Made by a program: the position numbers and the translations under genes. From contig NC_006087.1 of assembly GCF_000007665.1 (NCBI RefSeq), forward strand, positions 682,001 through 746,000: a stretch of 64,000 nucleotides of DNA. The letters run 5' to 3'. The notes beneath the pieces are model-generated. The model was not told the DNA's origin. It searched no databases and worked only from the letters and a program-made list of their open reading frames with translations. Origin of the DNA: Leifsonia xyli subsp. xyli str. CTCB07 (GTDB lineage: Bacteria; Actinomycetota; Actinomycetes; Actinomycetales; Microbacteriaceae). Shown piece by piece: positions 1 to 9,017 of the stretch; position 1 is the first letter of the stretch; every line of letters starts with the position of its first letter.

Positions 1-129
1 TCGAAATCCTCAGATGAAAGGGTCCTAGCAACGGTTGATTTTTCGACACAATCGAGGAGGCGAGTGCTGGGCAAGTTGATCGCAGTTATGGATATTCTGG
101 ACGATAGCCATGAGGTATGGAAAATTTAA
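1..129 (+). CDS. C-terminal-open fragment of unknown gene, cut by left edge
   Basis: The frame is open from the first base to a TAA at 127-129 and gives 42 residues. The stretch beginning VLGKLIAVMDILDDS (codon 22 onward) is reminiscent of the SVLGK-type N-terminus of IclR regulators. An AGGAGG at 55-60 precedes a GTG at 64 with very short spacing. The IS481 element begins just downstream, so this may be the stub of a regulator interrupted by the IS, or simply non-coding. The resemblance is weak, and I see no second helix of a helix-turn-helix before the stop. Confidence 0.22.
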   Translation, partial: SKSSDERVLATVDFSTQSRRRVLGKLIAVMDILDDSHEVWKI

Positions 130-147
130 CACGGTGTTCGTGGGGTG

Positions 148-1262
148 CTAGGTGTGATGTCCAGGGGGGTTGTTTCGGCGATACGGTCGTGAGGAGTTGA
201 GGGGCGAGGGCCTCCGGTTGTGAAGTGGAGCTGTTCAGTTCAACCGCTTCACGATCCAGGAGGCCTTCGTGTCCCACGTTAACGCTGCTCTCACACCGCG
301 CGCTCGTCTGCGCCTTGCCAGGCTCATCGTCGAGGACCATTGGCTGGTCTCCGTCGCAGCGAAGATGTTTATGGTCTCGCCCGTTACCGCGCGGAAATGG
401 GCGGCGAGGTTCCGCGCCGAAGGCACGGGAGGGATGACCGACCGGTCTAGCCGCCCACGATCGATGCCAACGCGGACGCCGTTGCCCGTGCTCAAGCGGA
501 TCGTGCGGGCGAGGTGGCGACGACGCCTGGGGCCGGTGCAGATCGCCGGCGAGCTTGGCCTTCCCGCCTCGACCGTCCACGCCGTCCTGGTGTGCTGCCG
601 CATCAACCGGCTCTGCACCATTGATCGGGTCACGGGCGAGCCGATCCGTCGCTACGAGCACGACCACCCTGGATCGCTGATCCATGTCGACGTGACGAAG
701 TTCGGCAACATCCCCAACGGCGGCGGCTGACGATTCGTCGGCCGCGTCCAGGGCGAACGCAACCGGGAAGCGACCGCCACCCGCACGAAGAGCAGGAACC
801 ACCGCTACGAGCCACGGTTGGGCACCGTGTTCGTCTACACGATCATCGACGACCACTCCCGCGTCGCCTACGCCGAGATCTGCTCCGACGAGAAGGCGGA
901 CACCGCGATCGGTGTCCTGCGGCGTGCTGTCGCCTGGTTCGCCGACCGGGATGTCAGCGTCGAACTCGTCCTCTCGGACAACGGCTCCGCCTACAAGTCC
1001 TACGCCTGGCGAGACGCCTGCACAGAGCTCGGGATCAGGGCGAAGAAGACCCGACCATACCGACCACAGACCAACGGGAAGATCAAACGCTTCCACCGCA
1101 CACTCGCCGACGGCTGGGCCTACGCCCAGTTCTATGGTTCAGAGGCCGAACGACGAGAAGCACTCCCCGGCTGGCCCCACTTCTACAATCATCACCAGCA
1201 CCACTCCGCCATCAGAGCCCCACCCATTAGCAGAATCGACAACAACCTCACATCACAGTTAG
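148..1262 (+). mobile_element. IS481-family insertion sequence (decayed)
   Basis: A single-ORF rve/DDE element. Imperfect terminal inverted repeats can be read at both ends: CTAGGTGTGATGT at 148-160 and, inverted, CTAACTGTGATGT at 1250-1262 (11 of 13 identical). The exact outer ends are uncertain by about 10 bp on each side. The right end abuts an IS5-family transposase remnant, which suggests insertion next to or into an older element. A hairpin-like imperfect repeat at about 219-252 lies just ahead of the transposase start. No target duplication could be identified. Confidence 0.7.
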
Positions 1263-1279
1263 GGTGTGTTGCTGCTTGA
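269..1279 (+). pseudogene. IS481-family transposase with in-frame stop
   Basis: GTG start at 269 with AGGAGG at 258-263. The N-terminal part has a helix-turn-helix (about residues 10-60, SVAAKMFMVSPVTARKWAAR), then an IS481-type linker (GPVQIAGELGLPASTVHAVL). The DDE integrase core has DVTKFGNIP near residue 143, LSDNGSAYKS near 235 and a TNGKIKRFHRTL segment near 270. The frame is broken once by TGA at 728-730. Reading through it is in the same frame, and the codon sits where the family normally has the Trp of GGGWRF, so a TGG-to-TGA change is the simplest explanation. The product would be cut before the second catalytic Asp, so the element should be non-autonomous. Confidence 0.85.
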
Positions 1280-1440
1280 GCGTCATTGAAGCAGCGCTCG
1301 ACGATGTTGCGGCCTCGGTAACGGGTCCGTTGTCGTGGACCGAATTCGATCGGTCGGGTCGATGGCGACGGTGGGCGACCTGGTCATCGAACTTTGAGAT
1401 CGTCGTGGCGATGCTCTGTCGACGCAGCCAAGCCCCGCTG
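1271..1440 (-). pseudogene. 3' remnant of IS5-family transposase
   Basis: Reading the minus strand in shifted frames gives SKFDDQVAHRR, then GRPP, then RPIEFGPRQRTRYRGRNIVERC followed by FN. The order and wording match the C-terminal catalytic segment of IS5-family (IS427-like) transposases, where RGRNxVERCFNxLKQ carries the last catalytic Glu. At least two frameshifts separate these pieces. The match ends at CTCAAGCAG (complement of 1271-1279), exactly where the IS481 right end begins, so the remnant seems truncated by that insertion. No N-terminal half is visible. Confidence 0.6.
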
Positions 1441-1558
1441 GTTGTGGGATTGTTGGTGAGTAGGATGTTGAGTCTGAACTTCTGGAGCTACGCCTGAAAC
1501 TCCAACCCATACACCGGGCGATTGGCGACACGGCGATTGAGGAGAGAGAGCATAAGCA

Positions 1559-3037
1559 ATGAGTGACACCGTAAAGACCCCTAGCCGCATCAACATCGGG
1601 CTCCTCAGCGAATCCATCGATGTCGATGATCCGTTCGCCGCCTTCCTTGCCCTGCGGTCGGTGTACGGCGATGACGAGGTAGCGCTGCTCGAGTCTTTGG
1701 GGGGCCCAGGGATTGACAACACGTCGGCTCTGATCCAGTTCGGGCTTGTCGTCGAGATCAGGATCGCCGCTCGACGGATCGACATCGCTGGAGTGTCAGG
1801 GGTACGAGCACGACTGCTCCAGCGGCTTCTTCACGCGCAACTGATCCAGGTCGAGTCGGACGGCCACCGCATGGCGGACACTGCATCAGTGTGGGATGTG
1901 GCTCGAGCCTGTCAGTTAAGCTTTGACGCGCCAGATTCGAGCGCCATGTCCTTCGACGTGGGGTTCTCCGCGGTGCTTGCATACGAGATTGCCGCCGAGA
2001 CCGAAAATCTCACTTTCGCGAATCCCGCGACTGACGATACTCCGGATATCGTTCTTCGACTCTATTCGTCGACGATCGAGTACGATCTGGCTACTCGCGC
2101 CGCCTGACTCGTCACGGCGACCAGTGACCTTTGGGATTCACCAAATGACATCCTGAGAGTCCTTGCCGCGCCGGCGGCGGAGCAGGTCGAGCCCAACGGG
2201 CGGCAGCGGGATAAAGCCGAAGACTCGATGACGCAGGGGGCTTACCGAGTCAAGGCCGAAGCAGCGCTTGAGCATATTCGAGCCGGCGACATCTATCAGG
2301 TCCAGATAGGGCACGAAGCGCTTGTGAAGGGCGCACGAGACGATGTGGGCGTCTACTCTCGTATGCGGCGCGACAATCCATCGCCGTACATGGCGTTCCT
2401 TCCGCTCGGACACCACGCGATTTTGAGCAGCAGCCCAGAACTCCACGTGCGAATCTCCGGTGACACGCTTCTCATGCGCCTCATCGCAGGAACGGCGCGG
2501 CGCGGCTCGGATGCCGAAGAGAACGAGCGGAATCGCGATTGGCTGATCAGCGACGAGAAGGAAGCAGCCGAACACGTCATGCTGGTTGATCTTTGTCGTA
2601 ACGACCTCGGTCGAGTCGCTATGACAGGTCGGTCGACGTAGACCAGCTCATGACGGTCGAGGAGTACTCGCACGTATATCATCTGGTGAGCACTGTCTCG
2701 GCAAAGCTCGATCCGCGACGGGATGTGTACAGACGTCATCTGTGCGACATTTCCCGCGGGCACGATGACGGGCGCGCCAAAGATCAAAGCGATGGAAGTC
2801 ATCGAGCAACTCGAGGAGAGCCGCCGTGGGTTTTACGCTGGCGTTTTCGGACTGATTGGATTTGGCGGCTTTGCGAACCTTGCGTTGAGCATCCGGACAG
2901 TGGTGGCCGGATCTGATGGCTATACGCTCCGGGCCTCTGCGGGCATTGTGATCGATTCGATCCCCGAGTCAGAGTGGAACGAGACGCTGGCGAAGATGGG
3001 CGCACCGGCTAGGGCAACAACAGGAAGGGATCTGTGA
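1559..3037 (+). pseudogene. Chorismate-utilising synthase component I (anthranilate/ADC synthase type), decayed
   Basis: Starts ATG 1559. Conserved chorismate-binding motifs are recognisable: IRAGDIYQVQIG, SSSPELHVRI, LIAGTARRG, MLVDLCRNDLGRVA, FPAGTMTGAPKIKAME and ASAGIVIDS. The gene is interrupted by an in-frame TGA at 2105-2107, with the downstream frame unchanged. A one-base loss near 2626 follows (after ...AMTG the sense continues as SVDVDQLMTVEEYSHVY in the next frame), then a second shift near 2722 before ICATFPAG. The 3' end overlaps the amidotransferase start (TGATG at 3035-3039). I cannot separate TrpE, PabB or a secondary-metabolite (PhzE-like) role. GC content is visibly lower than in the lysA region, which suggests acquired DNA. 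Confidence 0.85.
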
Positions 3038-3626
3038 TGAAAGCACTTCTGGTCGACGCTTTCGACAGCTTTTCTCACATTATCTATCAATACCTCGAAA
3101 TGGCTGGCGTCCACACCGAAGTCGTTCGGAGCGGACAGCTGACACCGGAGGATATCGTCGCGGGTTACCACGACTTTGTCTTATTGGGCCCCGGGCCTGG
3201 CACTCCTGAAGACTCGGGTCACGTTGAAATCGTCAAGGCTGTCGCCGGAAAAAACCCATTCTCGGTGTGTGCCTCGGTCATCAGAGCATCGCATAGGTCG
3301 CCTTCGGTGCGACGGTCTCTCGCGCAGAACGTCCCATGCACGGCAAAACCAGCGTGATCGAACATGACGGCCTTGGAGTCTTTGCCCGACAGGCCCCGTC
3401 CTTCCGCGCGACGCGATATCACTCACTTATTGTCGACGAGTCAACGTTGCCGGCGGATCTCATGGTCTCGGCGCGCGCAGGAAGTGATAACGCAATAATG
3501 GGAGTTCGGCACGGGGCCTTGCCTATCGAAGGCGTTCAGTTCCATCCCGAGTCCATCCTGACGGATGAGGGCATCACCTTGTTCCGCTCCTTTGTTGAAA
3601 GGGTAGGCGAACCTGCGCGCGACTGA
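3037..3626 (+). pseudogene. Glutamine amidotransferase component II (PabA/TrpG type), decayed
   Basis: ATG 3037 overlaps the stop of component I, implying translational coupling of a synthase/amidotransferase pair. It reads KALLVDAFDSFSHIIYQYL and LLGPGPGTPEDSGH in frame. A base is then lost in the A-run at about 3249-3254, so that the nucleophile motif GVCLGHQSIA lies in another frame, and a TAG follows that motif at about 3294. The C-terminal part with HSLIVDE, the GVQFHPES catalytic His-Glu and ITLFRSFVERV is intact in the third frame (3336-3626). The gene cannot make a working glutaminase. With its partner it would have transferred ammonia to chorismate. Confidence 0.85.
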
Positions 3627-3905
3627 TGACGGTTCAGGCGGTGATGTCCGGGTTGTCTTCGCCGGTGCGCGCGAGCTTCGACGAGAAGCTCTCCGTCGAT
3701 TCGCTCTGGCGAACGCCTCTCCGGAGATCGGCGCCGCGCCGTCGATTGACAGCTATGACAACTTCCTAGAGCCGCTGTCGTAACACGGAGGGAGGGCGGC
3801 GTCCGCCTCGATAGACTGTTTCGACAACTTTCATCGGCTTCAGAGGCCAACCCGGGTCCGCTCGCCAGGGAGGCCCCCACTCGTCGTTCTCGTGAGGTAA
3901 CCCCT
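3627..3905 (+). other. Gap with an ORF remnant upstream of lysA
   Basis: One frame is open to a TAA at about 3783 and ends ...SYDNFLEPLS, with a stretch VVFAGARELRREALRRFALANA. It has no convincing start and I do not recognise the family. It may be the tail of a gene lost in the same decayed accessory block. The rest of the gap holds a TGAGGTAA ribosome-binding site for lysA at 3893-3900. No argS, a frequent neighbour of lysA in related genomes, is present here. Confidence 0.3.
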
Positions 3906-5321
3906 ATGGCACCCAACCCGCTCGCGCCATCCTGGCTGAAAGTTCCGGAGGACCCGAACGCGCTGGTCCCCGGTCTGTGGTCGCGCACCGTCGTCCGAGA
4001 GGCGGGCGATGGCGTGCTGTCCGTCGGTGGCGTCCCGGTCACCGCGCTCGCCGAGCGGTTCGGCACCCCGCTCTATGTGGTGGACGAGGCCGAAGTGCGT
4101 GAGCGGGCGGCCGACGTCCGCGCAGCCTTCCAGGAGGCGTTCGCCGGGGTCGGCACGGCCGCGAAGGTGTACTACGCCGGCAAAGCGTTCCTTTCGATCG
4201 AGGTCGCGCGGTGGATGGCCGGGGCCGGGCTCAATATCGACGTCTGCTCGGGCGGCGAGCTAGCGGTGGCGCTGGCGGCGGGCGTCGCAGCCGACCGGCT
4301 CGGGTTCCACGGCAACAACAAGTCGGAGGCCGAGATCGAGGCGGCGGTCTCCGCCGGCGTCGGCGCGATCGTCATCGACAGCGTGCAGGAGATCGACCGG
4401 GTCGCGGCCGCCGCCTCCCGGCACGGTGTTGTGCAACCGGTCCGGCTGCGGGTCAACAGCGGGGTACACGCGCACACGCACGCCTTTCTCGCGACCGCAC
4501 ACGACGACCAGAAATTCGGCATCGCGCTCCCGGACGCCGCGGCCGCTGTCGCGCGCATCCGCGAGCACGGGAGCCTCGCCTTCCTCGGGCTGCACGGCCA
4601 CATCGGTTCGCAGATCTTCGGCGCTGACGGTTTCGCCGAGTCGGCCTCCCGCCTGCTGGCGGTGCATCGCGAGCTGCTCGCGGGTGGCGACGTCCCCGAG
4701 CTGAACCTCGGCGGCGGCTTCGGGATCGCCTACACGGCCGCGGACGACCCGGCGCCTATCGCGGAGCTGGCGCACCGGATCGCGGAGACGGTCGCGGCCA
4801 GCTGTACCCGTCTCGGCATCCCGCTGCCGGTCGTCGCGTTCGAGCCGGGACGCTCGATCATCGGGCGCGCGGGGCTGACCCTTTACACGGTCGGGACGAC
4901 CAAAGAGGTGCTTGCCGCCGCCCAGGACGGCGGTGAGACGGCGGTGCGCCGCTACGTCAGCGTGGACGGTGGGATGAGCGACAACGCCCGGCCCGCGCTG
5001 TACGAGGCCGACTATTCCGCGAGGATCGCCGGCCGCGTGTCCGCTGCGCCGCCGGTCCTCGTGCGGGTCGCCGGCAAGCACTGCGAGAGCGGCGACATCG
5101 TGGTGCATGCGGAGTATCTGCCCGCCGACACCGCCCCGGGCGACCTGCTCGCCGTTCCGGCGACCGGCGCCTACTGCTGGACGCTCGCGAGCAACTACAA
5201 CTATCTCGGACGCCCGGCGGTGGTCGCGGTCCGCGACGGCGAGGCGCGGGTGATCGTGAAGGGAGAGTCGATCGAGGATCTGCTGGCGCGCGACGCCGCA
5301 TACGAAGGAGCGAACGGATGA
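3906..5321 (+). CDS. lysA: Diaminopimelate decarboxylase
   Basis: Decarboxylates meso-diaminopimelate to L-lysine with PLP, the last step of lysine synthesis. The 471-residue length is typical of actinobacterial LysA. The N-terminal alanine-racemase-like TIM barrel contains VYYAGKAFL (PLP-binding Lys, about residue 90), NIDVCSGGELAVAL, and GLHGHIGSQI (about 237). The phosphate-binding LNLGGGFGIAY lies near 267. The C-terminal beta domain carries VSVDGGMSDNARP (about 352), the substrate loop with CESGDIV (about 394; active-site Cys from the partner subunit) and GAYCWTLASNYN. ATG 3906 has TGAGGTAA upstream. The stop overlaps the hom start (ATGA), so lysA leads a lysA-hom-thrC-thrB operon for aspartate-family amino acids. 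Confidence 0.96.
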   Translation: MAPNPLAPSWLKVPEDPNALVPGLWSRTVVREAGDGVLSVGGVPVTALAERFGTPLYVVDEAEVRERAADVRAAFQEAFAGVGTAAKVYYAGKAFLSIEVARWMAGAGLNIDVCSGGELAVALAAGVAADRLGFHGNNKSEAEIEAAVSAGVGAIVIDSVQEIDRVAAAASRHGVVQPVRLRVNSGVHAHTHAFLATAHDDQKFGIALPDAAAAVARIREHGSLAFLGLHGHIGSQIFGADGFAESASRLLAVHRELLAGGDVPELNLGGGFGIAYTAADDPAPIAELAHRIAETVAASCTRLGIPLPVVAFEPGRSIIGRAGLTLYTVGTTKEVLAAAQDGGETAVRRYVSVDGGMSDNARPALYEADYSARIAGRVSAAPPVLVRVAGKHCESGDIVVHAEYLPADTAPGDLLAVPATGAYCWTLASNYNYLGRPAVVAVRDGEARVIVKGESIEDLLARDAAYEGANG

Positions 5322-6673
5322 TCGAGTACCGCAACCTCCGGGTCGCCCTGCTGGGCGCCGGATCGGTCGGTTCGCAGGTGGCGCGCCTGCTGCTGGACCA
5401 GGGCGATGAGTTCGCCGCGCGCGTGGGCGCGAAGCTGGAGCTGGTCGGCATCGCGGTTCGCGACCTCCACGCCAAGCGCAATGCCGACCTGCCGCGCGAT
5501 CTGTACACGACGGAAGCGAGCGCGCTGATCCTGGGCGCTGACATCGTGGTGGAGCTGATGGGCGGCATCGAGCCGGCCCGCGGGTATGTACACGAAGCGC
5601 TCACTTCGGGCGCCGACGTGATCACGGCGAACAAGGCGCTGATGGCGACGCACGGCCCCGAGCTGTTCGAGGTCGCCGAGCAGGTGGGAGCCCAGCTCTA
5701 CTACGAGGCCGCCGTGGCCGGGGCCATACCGATCATCCGACCGCTGCGCGACAGCCTCGCGGGCGACCGGGTCAACCGCATCCTGGGCATCGTCAACGGC
5801 ACGACCAACTTCATCCTCGACCGGATGGACACCACCGGTGAGACACTGGCCGACGCTCTCGCTACGGCGACCGCCCGCGGCTACGCCGAGGCCGACCCGA
5901 CCGCGGACATCGGCGGCTATGACGCCGCGCAGAAGGCCGCCATCCTCGCGAGCCTCGCTTTCCACACCACTGTGCCGCTCGACCGCGTGTACCGCGAGGG
6001 CATCACGAGTGTGACCAAGGAGCAAGTGGATGCGGCTCGCGAGGCCGGAGCCGTCATCAAGCTGCTCGCGATCTGCGAGCGGCTCATCGACCCCGAGACG
6101 GGCGAGGAAGGGGTCTCCGCCCGTGTCCACCCGGCCCTCATTGGCCGCGACCACCCGCTCGCCGCGGTGCATGGCGCCCACAACGCGGTGTTCGTGCAGG
6201 CGGCGGCGGCGGGCGACCTCATGTTCTACGGCGCGGGCGCGGGCGGTGTCGAGACGGCTTCTGCGGTGCTGGGGGATGTCGTGTCCGCCGCGCGTCGTCA
6301 CGTCGTGGGCGGGCCGGGCGTCGCCGAGTCGACGCACGCGGACATCCCGGTGCTCGACATCGGCCGGGTGATCACCCGCTACCAGATCACGTTGGACGTG
6401 CCCGACCAGCCGGGCGTGCTCGCGGCGGTCACGCGTATCCTGAGCGATGGCGGTGTCAGCGTCGAGACGATGCGGCAGTCGGCGCCCACCGGCACGGGCG
6501 TCGTCGTCCTGCCGGGCACGGCGCCGATTCACGGCGCTGGGGCACCCACCGCTACCCTGGTGATCGGCACGCACGAGGCTGAGGAGGCCGCGCTGGCGGC
6601 CACCGTCGAGGCACTCGCGGCCAGCGATGCCGTCTTCGCCATCTCGTCCGTCCTCCGAGTCGAAGGATACTAA
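5318..6673 (+). CDS. hom: Homoserine dehydrogenase
   Basis: Reduces aspartate semialdehyde to homoserine with NAD(P)H, the branch point to threonine and methionine. The N-terminal Rossmann motif LLGAGSVGSQVARLL starts at residue 11. The catalytic domain has NKALMATHG (Lys of the active site), EAAVAGAIPIIRPLR, GIVNGTTNFIL and EADPTADIGGYDAAQKAAIL. A C-terminal ACT domain (about residues 360-451, YQITLDVPDQPGVLAAVTRI) indicates the threonine-feedback type usual in actinobacteria. It overlaps lysA by 4 nt and is followed after 1 nt by the thrC start codon. Confidence 0.96.
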   Translation: MIEYRNLRVALLGAGSVGSQVARLLLDQGDEFAARVGAKLELVGIAVRDLHAKRNADLPRDLYTTEASALILGADIVVELMGGIEPARGYVHEALTSGADVITANKALMATHGPELFEVAEQVGAQLYYEAAVAGAIPIIRPLRDSLAGDRVNRILGIVNGTTNFILDRMDTTGETLADALATATARGYAEADPTADIGGYDAAQKAAILASLAFHTTVPLDRVYREGITSVTKEQVDAAREAGAVIKLLAICERLIDPETGEEGVSARVHPALIGRDHPLAAVHGAHNAVFVQAAAAGDLMFYGAGAGGVETASAVLGDVVSAARRHVVGGPGVAESTHADIPVLDIGRVITRYQITLDVPDQPGVLAAVTRILSDGGVSVETMRQSAPTGTGVVVLPGTAPIHGAGAPTATLVIGTHEAEEAALAATVEALAASDAVFAISSVLRVEGY

Positions 6674-6674
6674 A

Positions 6675-7787
6675 TTGCTCCCGTCGCCGAAACCGCACAG
6701 CAGGCAGTGGCGCGGTGTCCTCCACGAGTACGCCGACCGCCTGAGCGTCTCCGCGTCGACGCCGATCGTGACCTTCGGCGAAGGCGGCACCCCGCTCATC
6801 CCGGCTCCGGCCCTCTCGGCCCGCACCGGTGCGACCGTGTACGTCAAGTTCGAGGGGATGAACCCCACCGGCTCCTTCAAGGACCGCGGCATGACGATGG
6901 CGATCTCCAAGGCGGTGGAGCACGGCGCGAAGGCCGTCATTTGCGCTTCGACCGGCAACACCTCCGCCTCGGCCGCGGCGTATGCGGCCCGCGCCGGCGT
7001 TCAGGCCGTCGTCCTCGTGCCGGAGGGCAAGATCGCGAAAGGCAAGCTCAGCCAGGCGATCGCCCACAACGGCCGGCTGCTTCAGGTCCAGGGCACTTTC
7101 GACGACTGCCTCGACATCGCCCGCGACCTTGCGGCTAGCTATCCGGTTCATCTGGTCAACTCGGTCAACCCCGACCGCATCGAAGGACAGAAGACAGCGG
7201 CGTTCGAGATCGTCGAAGCGCTCGGCGATGCGCCGGACTTCCACGTCGTCCCCATCGGCAACGCCGGCAACTACACCGCCCACCACCGCGGTTACACCGA
7301 GGAGCTGCAGCGCGGCGAGGCCACGAAGCTGCCCCGGATGTTTGGCTTCCAGGCCGCAGGAAGCGCGCCGATCGTGCTCGGCCATCCCGTGAAGGACCCG
7401 GATACCATCGCCACCGCCATCCGGATCGGAAACCCGGCGTCGTGGGAGCTCGCGCTGAACGCGCGCGACGACAGCGGGGGCTACTTCGGCGCGATCGCCG
7501 ATGCCAAGATTCTGGAGGCGCATCGCATCCTGTCGGCGGAGGCCGGCGTCTTCGTGGAGCCGGCCAGTGCGATCAGCGTCGCCGGTCTGCTGGAGCGCTC
7601 GGAGGCGGGCGTCATCCCAGCCGGCGCGACCGTGGTGCTCACGGTGACCGGTCACGGCCTGAAAGACCCGCAGTGGGCGCTGCGCACCGCGGACGGCTCC
7701 GAGGTTCAGCCCACCTTCGTCCCGGTCGACACCGCTGCCGTCGCCGAGACGCTCGGCCTGACCTCGAACACGGGAGTGAGCGCGTGA
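6675..7787 (+). CDS. thrC: Threonine synthase
   Basis: Converts O-phosphohomoserine to threonine with PLP. I place the start at TTG 6675, directly after the hom stop and 8 nt downstream of a GAAGG at 6662-6666. The frame is open further upstream into hom, but that extension (MPSSPSRPSS...) is hom sequence in another frame. Motifs: EGMNPTGSFKDRGMTMAI with the PLP Lys, CASTGNTSASAAAYAARAG as the phosphate loop, and PIGNAGNYTAHHRGY. About 370 residues, the short bacterial class. Its TGA overlaps the thrB ATG (TGATG). Confidence 0.95.
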   Translation: MLPSPKPHSRQWRGVLHEYADRLSVSASTPIVTFGEGGTPLIPAPALSARTGATVYVKFEGMNPTGSFKDRGMTMAISKAVEHGAKAVICASTGNTSASAAAYAARAGVQAVVLVPEGKIAKGKLSQAIAHNGRLLQVQGTFDDCLDIARDLAASYPVHLVNSVNPDRIEGQKTAAFEIVEALGDAPDFHVVPIGNAGNYTAHHRGYTEELQRGEATKLPRMFGFQAAGSAPIVLGHPVKDPDTIATAIRIGNPASWELALNARDDSGGYFGAIADAKILEAHRILSAEAGVFVEPASAISVAGLLERSEAGVIPAGATVVLTVTGHGLKDPQWALRTADGSEVQPTFVPVDTAAVAETLGLTSNTGVSA

Positions 7788-8758
7788 TGCTGCGCACGGT
7801 CGATCTGAGCGGCCGCTCGGTCGCCGTCAAAGTGCCCGCGACGAGCGCGAACCTCGGCCCTGGTTTCGACACGCTCGGGCTGGCGCTCGCCCAGTACGAC
7901 GAACTGCGTGTCAGCGTCCGGCCGGAACCGGGCGCGACGGTCGTGGTGCGGGGGATCGGCGAAGGCGAGGTTCCCACCGACGAGACGAACCTGGTCGTCC
8001 GCGCGATCGCCCACACGTTCGAGTCCGTCGGGGTCGAGCTGCCGGGGCTGAGCCTGGTGGCGCGCAACAGCATCCCGCACGGCCGGGGGATGGGGTCGTC
8101 CGGAGCCGCGATCGTTTCCGGCATCATGGCGGCGAAAGGGCTTCTGCAGGGTGTGGCCGACATCGACGCGCAGGGCCTGCTCGCGCTCGCGAACGATATG
8201 GAAGGGCACCCTGACAACGTCGCGCCGGCGCTGTTCGGCGGGCTGACGATCGCGTGGGTGACCCCGGATGGGCCGCGATTCAAGAAGCTCATCGTGCATC
8301 GCGGGGTGTCGCCCCTCGTGCTGGTCCCCGAGCGCGTCATGTCCACCGCGCTCGCCCGCAGCCTTCAGCCGGCCTCCGTCCCGCACGAGGACGCGGTGTT
8401 CAACGTCTCGCGTTCGGCCCTGCTCGTCGCGGCGCTCATCCAGAGCCCCGAGCTGCTGCACGCGGCCACCGAGGACAAACTCCACCAGAGCTACCGCGCC
8501 TCGGCCATGCCGGAGACCGACCGGCTGATCACTTTGCTTCGCACCAACGGCTTCGCGGCCGTGGTCTCGGGGGCCGGTCCGTCCATCCTTGTGCTGTGCA
8601 GTGACCCGGGCCAGCGGCTCGCCGCCGCCAGGCTCGTCGCGACGCAGGGGGCCGCCGCCTGGCAGCCGCTCATGCTCGCGGTCGACTTCAAAGGGGCCAC
8701 GGTGCCCCGGATCGCAGAGGACGCAGTCAGCGGTGAGGGAGACACAACGGCTGTCTAG
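7787..8758 (+). CDS. thrB: Homoserine kinase
   Basis: GHMP-family kinase phosphorylating homoserine for ThrC. ATG 7787 overlaps the thrC stop; a GTG one codon earlier is an alternative. Family motifs in order: VPATSANLGPGFDTLG (substrate site, about residues 14-29), PHGRGMGSSGAAIVSG (ATP-binding P-loop-like motif, about 99-114), EGHPDNVAPALFGG, and the C-terminal VVSGAGPSILVLC. The length of 323 residues is normal. It is the last gene of the lysA-hom-thrC-thrB run. About 200 nt of leader then separates it from rho. Confidence 0.95.
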   Translation: MLRTVDLSGRSVAVKVPATSANLGPGFDTLGLALAQYDELRVSVRPEPGATVVVRGIGEGEVPTDETNLVVRAIAHTFESVGVELPGLSLVARNSIPHGRGMGSSGAAIVSGIMAAKGLLQGVADIDAQGLLALANDMEGHPDNVAPALFGGLTIAWVTPDGPRFKKLIVHRGVSPLVLVPERVMSTALARSLQPASVPHEDAVFNVSRSALLVAALIQSPELLHAATEDKLHQSYRASAMPETDRLITLLRTNGFAAVVSGAGPSILVLCSDPGQRLAAARLVATQGAAAWQPLMLAVDFKGATVPRIAEDAVSGEGDTTAV

Positions 8759-8882
8759 AGTCGAAAGCGGCCCCGCTGAGGTGATAAACTGTGTGAGAAC
8801 CCGCGAAGGACCCGTATCACGAGCATATGCAGCTTCCGGGTGATCTCTTAGCAATCATGCAGTCACTCCTGCTTGTGCTTTT

Positions 8883-8908
8883 GGACGTCCGGTGTCATCC
8901 GGATGTCC
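8883..8908 (+). promoter_or_regulatory. Hairpin in rho leader
   Basis: GGACGTCCGG at 8883-8892 can pair with CCGGATGTCC at 8899-8908 (one mismatch, 6-nt loop), about 110 nt ahead of the rho start and without a T-run. A TAAACT at 8785-8790 could be a -10 box placing the transcript start near 8797, so the hairpin would lie inside a roughly 220-nt leader. Rho autoregulates through its leader in enteric bacteria; a similar role here is inference only. Confidence 0.35.
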
Positions 8909-9017
8909 AGAGCGCAACGTAGCGCGGATCAGAACGCAGCGCGTCGAAGGCAGTCTCGTGTGACGAATGCTCATAGCGGCGCGCATGGAGCGCGCCGGGG
9001 GAAAGGAACCCTCTTCA

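Noticed and set aside
219..252. Hairpin ahead of the IS transposase as a regulatory RNA
   Set aside because: The stem is imperfect and short. It may simply be part of the IS end, so it is only mentioned in the element entry.
728..730. Selenocysteine or programmed read-through at the TGA in the transposase
   Set aside because: No downstream structure was evident, and the replaced residue is a conserved Trp, so a point mutation is simpler.
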